8,231 nucleotides of DNA, from NCBI GenBank assembly GCA_030603265.1, contig JAUVYD010000053.1:1-8231 (forward strand), in the 5' to 3' direction. Positions 5,594 to 8,231 of this stretch are shown one piece after another. The notes under the pieces were generated by a model. The model searched no databases, was not told where the DNA came from, and worked only from the letters and a program-made list of their open reading frames with translations. This DNA is from Dehalococcoidia bacterium (lineage in GTDB: Bacteria > Chloroflexota > Dehalococcoidia > GIF9 > AB-539-J10). Numbering within the stretch: the stretch's first letter is position 1; every line of letters begins with the position of its first letter. The translations under genes were made by a program, and so were the position numbers.

Positions 5594-6850
5594 TTACTTG
5601 TAAGTGAGCTCAGAGTTCAACCTCCTTGTCTTCTCTACAGACAGGTCGTGGAGCTGCTCGCTATCCAGTTCCGTTCGCGTTCCGGAGTGTCTGTCGACGA
5701 TAACAGCCCTGTTGGAACACGACAGACACGGGTCTATGGACGCGAAGGCGATGGGAACGTCTGCTATCTGCTGGCCGATGAGCATGGTGGGCACTGCAAT
5801 CAGGTTGGCATATGTTGGCGCCCGTATCTTCCATGCCTCAAGCACATCTTCTCCTGCCTTCATTCGGACGTAGTGCATGCACTCGCCCCTCGGCGCCTCC
5901 GTGCGGGCTACGGCCTCGCCGTCGGCTTTCTTGAGCACCGCGAGGAGTTTCGCAATCTTTGGCTCGGTCAGTATCGGCCCATCAGGCATGGCCGCGAGAG
6001 CCTTCTCAATCAACTCGATGGACTGCTTCACCTCGAGGAGCCTGACGACTATCCGGTCATATGTATCCCCGGCGACGGCGCCTGTGAAGATATCGGGCGT
6101 AATGGCGCGCACTCCGAGGTCGGCGTATGCAGCGTAGGCGAAGTCCTGGCGCACGTCTGCGGCTACGCCGCTGGCACGGAGCATCGGCCCCGCCGCGCAG
6201 AGGCGGAGCGCGTCCTCCCTGGAGAGTACGCCGACTCCCCTGGTTCTCATCTTCACGGTCGGATCGTCGAGGAGCAGCTTCTTGAGTTCGTCGAAGACGG
6301 ACTTGTAGTAGTCGAGTGTCTTTCGTATGGTCGGCGCCTGGTCCTCGGTGATGTCCCGTCGCACGCCGCCGATCTGATACATGGCCTTGGAGTTCCGATT
6401 GCCCGTGATGTACTCGGTCAGGTCCATGACCTTCTCGCGCACCCGCCAGACGAGATGGAAGAGCGACTCGAATCCTATCTCGTGACCGGCAACTCCGGCC
6501 CAGAGCAGATGTGAGTGGATACGCTCCATCTCTGCAATGATGACCCGGATATACTCTGCTCTCGGGGGCACGTCGATGCCGGCAGCCTGCTCGACAGCCT
6601 GGACGAAAGTGAACGGATGGCAGGCAGAACAGATGCCGCAGACGCGCTCTGCGAGGTAGATGCTCTGCACAGGATTGTTGCGGTTCATGCCTATCCACTC
6701 GATGCCGCGGTGTACCTGCCCCGCCGCGACGTCGACATCCACTATCTCTTCGCCGTCCACGCTCAGGTCAAGACGGATCGGCTCGTGGATAGCCGGATGA
6801 ATGGGCCCTATCGGCATCGTGAAGGTAGTCTTCTGGATTGAGTCACTCAT
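5594..6850 (-). CDS. mbhL: [NiFe]-hydrogenase large (catalytic) subunit, group 4, NuoD-like
   Basis: The 418-residue subunit holds the NiFe(CN)2CO centre that reduces protons to H2. The N-terminal Ni motif is ERVCGICSACH with C71 and C74. The C-terminal motif is DPCLSCSNR with C375 and C378. All four Ni ligands are therefore intact, which separates it from NuoD of complex I and from MBX-like sulfur reductases. A 37-residue tail follows R381 (AVIVDRHSG...), the usual HycE-type cleavage point, so maturation by the HycI-type protease at 3694-4182 is expected. The start at 6850 is preferred over an open frame reaching 6943: the ATG overlaps the previous stop as ATGAGTGA, a typical coupled junction, whereas the extension would overlap the NuoC-like gene by 101 nt. 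N-terminal TMPIGPIHPAIHEP is the usual family opening. Confidence 0.96.
   Translation of the reverse strand: MSDSIQKTTFTMPIGPIHPAIHEPIRLDLSVDGEEIVDVDVAAGQVHRGIEWIGMNRNNPVQSIYLAERVCGICSACHPFTFVQAVEQAAGIDVPPRAEYIRVIIAEMERIHSHLLWAGVAGHEIGFESLFHLVWRVREKVMDLTEYITGNRNSKAMYQIGGVRRDITEDQAPTIRKTLDYYKSVFDELKKLLLDDPTVKMRTRGVGVLSREDALRLCAAGPMLRASGVAADVRQDFAYAAYADLGVRAITPDIFTGAVAGDTYDRIVVRLLEVKQSIELIEKALAAMPDGPILTEPKIAKLLAVLKKADGEAVARTEAPRGECMHYVRMKAGEDVLEAWKIRAPTYANLIAVPTMLIGQQIADVPIAFASIDPCLSCSNRAVIVDRHSGTRTELDSEQLHDLSVEKTRRLNSELTYK
5621..5627 (-). promoter_or_regulatory. AAGGAGG site inside the large-subunit gene, probably for the NuoH-like gene
   Basis: Reading on the minus strand, AAGGAGG is followed by TTGAACT and then CTG at 5613, which is in frame with the NuoH-like protein. 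The same bases encode two consecutive Arg (AGG AGG) near the end of the large subunit. It is 37 nt from the TTG at 5583, too far to serve that codon directly. Confidence 0.55.
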
Positions 6851-7385
6851 GTTGGATACCCTGTCTGCCGGGGAGCACCCGGAGCATATCGTGTGGTCCC
6901 GTCTCGTCCCTGCGCCAGGGATAGACGCCCTGCGGGAAGTCATCGGGGATGAAGAGCCTCCGGTCGTCGGGGATGCCCGTGACCTTGACGCCCATCATCT
7001 CCTGGGTCTCACGCTCGGCAAAGATGGCTCCCGGAATGATGTCTGAAATCGTAGGAATGGTTAGGTCGCTCTTCTGTAGCGTGACGCGGATTGCAAGCGC
7101 GATGGCTTTCAGGTGATGCCCGTGGTAGAGGGCGAAATGGTACAGGAGCTCCACTGATTCGCCCCTGTCGACCGGCGCGATTACCGTGAAGTGAGGCAGT
7201 TCTTGAAGCTGACACACGTGAAGAACGGCTGTGCGAAATCCGTCGCGCTTGACATCCAGCCATAGCGACGTGTAGTGGTTCTTGTTAAGGCCGACCTCCC
7301 GCTCGTATATCCGGGTCGTCACAAGGGCGCCGTCAAGCGCGTCCTTGAAGCTCTGTTCGACGTCCCTGGCTGACAGTATGCCCAC
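6843..7385 (-). CDS. mbhK: NuoC-like (30 kDa) subunit of group 4 [NiFe]-hydrogenase (MbhK/EchD-like)
   Basis: The 180-residue soluble subunit has no cofactor motif and structurally braces the large subunit. The C-terminal signature is clear: AERETQEMMGVKVTG at 123-137 followed by IPDDRRLFIPDDFP at 138-151, then YPWRRD. This matches the complex I 30 kDa pattern ERExxDxxGxxxxGxPDxRRLxLPDD. The N-terminal half is a variable alpha/beta region. The start is a GTG directly abutting the TAG of the small-subunit gene (no gap), with GAAGGAG 9 nt before it at 7395-7401. Its last codons overlap the large-subunit gene by 8 nt. In HycE of E. coli this domain is fused to the large subunit; here it is separate, as in Mbh and Ech. 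Confidence 0.93.
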   Translation of the reverse strand: MGILSARDVEQSFKDALDGALVTTRIYEREVGLNKNHYTSLWLDVKRDGFRTAVLHVCQLQELPHFTVIAPVDRGESVELLYHFALYHGHHLKAIALAIRVTLQKSDLTIPTISDIIPGAIFAERETQEMMGVKVTGIPDDRRLFIPDDFPQGVYPWRRDETGPHDMLRVLPGRQGIQHE

Positions 7386-7820
7386 CTATGTAGTCTCCTT
7401 CGTTGTGGCTCCCTCCAGCTTCAGCCAGGCCTTGACTACCCCGTCGATTATGGCCTCCGGTCGCGGAGGACATCCGTGGACATAGACGTCCACAGGAATA
7501 ATCTGGTCGATCGGTCCGACCAGGTTGTATGACTCATGAAACACGTCTCCGTCGGCGCCGCAGTTTCCAACGACTATCACCACCTTCGGATCGGGTGTCT
7601 GAGCGTATACCCGCCTGAGGCGGGGCTCCATCTGCCTTGTCACGGGTCCCGTGACGAGCAGCACGTCCGCATGTCTTGGTGAGCCCACGAGCTTGATGCC
7701 GAACCTCTCGATGTCGTAGCGTGGCGTCAACGAGGCCACAATCTCGATGTCGCAGCCGTTGCACGACCCCGTATTCACGTGGTATATCCACAACGCCCGC
7801 TTCAGTGAGTCAATGCCCAT
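7386..7820 (-). CDS. mbhJ: NuoB-like small subunit of group 4 [NiFe]-hydrogenase (MbhJ/EchC/HycG-like)
   Basis: The 144-residue electron-transfer subunit holds the [4Fe-4S] cluster next to the NiFe site. The four ligands are visible: C20 and C23 in TGSCNGCDIE, C87 in VVGNCGADG, and C117 in VHGCPPRPE. The Cys come in the CxGC pattern of hydrogenases (C-N-G-C), not the adjacent Cys-Cys of complex I NuoB. Length is typical of the compact group 4 small subunit, with one cluster instead of three. The ATG at 7820 is preceded by GGAG with 7 nt spacing. The gene follows the small membrane protein by 15 nt and abuts the NuoC-like gene. I am sure of the family; the precise group 4 subtype needs a phylogeny. 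Confidence 0.96.
   Translation of the reverse strand: MGIDSLKRALWIYHVNTGSCNGCDIEIVASLTPRYDIERFGIKLVGSPRHADVLLVTGPVTRQMEPRLRRVYAQTPDPKVVIVVGNCGADGDVFHESYNLVGPIDQIIPVDVYVHGCPPRPEAIIDGVVKAWLKLEGATTKETT
7395..7401 (-). promoter_or_regulatory. Shine-Dalgarno site supporting a GTG start
   Basis: GAAGGAG on the minus strand lies inside the last codons of the small-subunit gene, 9 nt before the GTG at 7385. It fixes the GTG as the start of the NuoC-like gene. Confidence 0.75.
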
Positions 7821-7835
7821 TCAGTGTCTCCACGT

Positions 7836-8177
7836 TTAGAACAGCCCTGCGGCGAACAGTGCGAGGCCCGCCACTGCCGTCAGCGCAAGAAGCCAGATGA
7901 GAAAGTCGTTCACGATACCCGAGTGAGCGCGCACGGTCGGGTCGTAGTACCGTTTCATTGCCTCGAAGAAGCCCCAGTACATGTTGTGCGCCCTGATATG
8001 TCGCAACCCCTCTTCGGGGACATCCTCTCCGGAGAGAAAGACCTCAGTCTGCTCCGTACCTTCCTTGTAGCCGGCCTCGCCCCTGTGTCTGTAGGCGTAC
8101 GTTATGGCAATCACGATTAGGAACGCGACTAGACACAGAAGTGGTGCCCAGAAGGTCAGAGTCGGCATGGTGTTCAT
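7836..8177 (-). CDS. mbhI: Small two-helix membrane subunit of the hydrogenase operon (MbhI-like)
   Basis: The 113-residue protein has two hydrophobic helices at about 8-28 and 91-112, joined by a charged loop of about 60 residues. The loop carries FLSGEDVPEE at 47-56, RAHNMYWGFFEAMKRYYDP at 62-80 and a short AHSGIVND segment. The position, between an antiporter-like subunit and the NuoB-like subunit, and the size match MbhI of Thermococcales hydrogenase, which connects the ion-translocating module to the hydrogenase module. The homology is judged by context and architecture more than by a known motif, so the name is tentative. GGGAGGTG lies 10 nt before the ATG at 8177; a second in-frame ATG at 8168 would remove 3 residues. 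It is preceded by the cut gene 8181-8231 with a 3-nt gap. Confidence 0.7.
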   Translation of the reverse strand: MNTMPTLTFWAPLLCLVAFLIVIAITYAYRHRGEAGYKEGTEQTEVFLSGEDVPEEGLRHIRAHNMYWGFFEAMKRYYDPTVRAHSGIVNDFLIWLLALTAVAGLALFAAGLF

Positions 8178-8180
8178 TGC

Positions 8181-8231
8181 CTACCCACCTCCCATTACTG
8201 CGTCGATGTATCCGGCCTGATCGAGAAGCGC
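8181..8231 (-). CDS. C-terminal end of an antiporter-like membrane subunit (cut by window)
   Basis: Only the last 16 residues are visible: a frame open to the window edge ending at a TAG at 8181-8183, reading ...ALLDQAGYIDAVMGGG. Such endings (a short helix with YI-x-AV) are common in NuoL/MrpD/HyfB-type ion-pumping subunits, and this gene sits where mbhH sits in Mbh operons. The identification rests on position and this short tail. The stop lies 3 nt before the ATG of the small membrane subunit. Confidence 0.55.
   Translation of the reverse strand, partial: ALLDQAGYIDAVMGGG

Noticed and set aside
5546..6514. 322-codon plus-strand frame opposite the large subunit
   Set aside because: It is fully antisense to the hydrogenase large-subunit gene, which has unambiguous motifs, and its translation resembles no family.
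6851..6943. N-terminal extension of the large subunit
   Set aside because: It would overlap the NuoC-like gene by 101 nt, and the usual family opening (MPIGPIHPA) lies just after the ATG at 6850.
4191..8177. Complex I or MBX-type sulfur reductase instead of a hydrogenase
   Set aside because: The large subunit retains both CxxC Ni-binding motifs and a cleavable tail, and a hydrogenase protease is next to it. NuoD and Mbx large subunits lack a complete set of these features.

Overview
The window is a stretch of a GC-rich anaerobe, probably a bacterium. The evidence for bacteria is strong Shine-Dalgarno sites, GTG starts and a lipoprotein-type signal peptide. No marker gene fixes the lineage. 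The Cys-containing Ig/PKD-like repeats and the CoA-disulfide-reductase-type protein would suit an anaerobic Chloroflexota or a similar sediment or subsurface lineage, but that is only a weak guess.

Left part (1-1415, + strand): two adjacent paralogous genes for Ig/PKD-like repeat proteins. The first is cut by the window edge. The second is a complete 335-residue putative lipoprotein with three repeats. They converge on the next operon at a pair of strong hairpins (1417-1475) that probably stop transcription from both sides.

Middle part (1484-4182): a two-gene minus-strand unit encodes an Nfu-type Fe-S carrier (3185-3409) and, 3 nt downstream, a 565-residue FAD/NAD(P)H CoA-disulfide-reductase-like enzyme with a C-terminal rhodanese domain. 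A 284-nt divergent spacer separates it from a plus-strand gene for a HycI-type hydrogenase maturation protease. The spacer holds a perfect 13-bp palindrome that includes a TTGACA on each strand, plus a cluster of TGACCC boxes.

Right part (4191-8231, - strand): the distal end of an energy-converting group 4 [NiFe]-hydrogenase operon. In transcription order it reads: end of a putative antiporter-like subunit (cut), small two-helix membrane protein, NuoB-like small subunit, NuoC-like subunit, NuoD-like NiFe large subunit, NuoH-like membrane subunit, and a 2[4Fe-4S] ferredoxin subunit. This is the order of mbhH-I-J-K-L-M-N in Thermococcales membrane-bound hydrogenase. All four Ni-ligand cysteines are present, so it should be a true hydrogenase and not an MBX-like or complex I-like relative.

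How the parts fit: the hydrogenase would oxidise reduced ferredoxin, make H2 and pump ions. The large subunit has a 37-residue C-terminal tail after its last Cys motif, which the neighbouring HycI-type protease would remove after Ni insertion. Nfu could help supply Fe-S clusters. The reductase-rhodanese fusion would handle persulfide, polysulfide or CoA disulfide with NAD(P)H. I see no RNA gene, CRISPR array or mobile element. The families are known. The less ordinary points are a likely CTG start for the NuoH-like gene, the architecture of the divergent control region, the linkage of sulfur and hydrogen enzymes, and the Cys-rich tandem repeat proteins.
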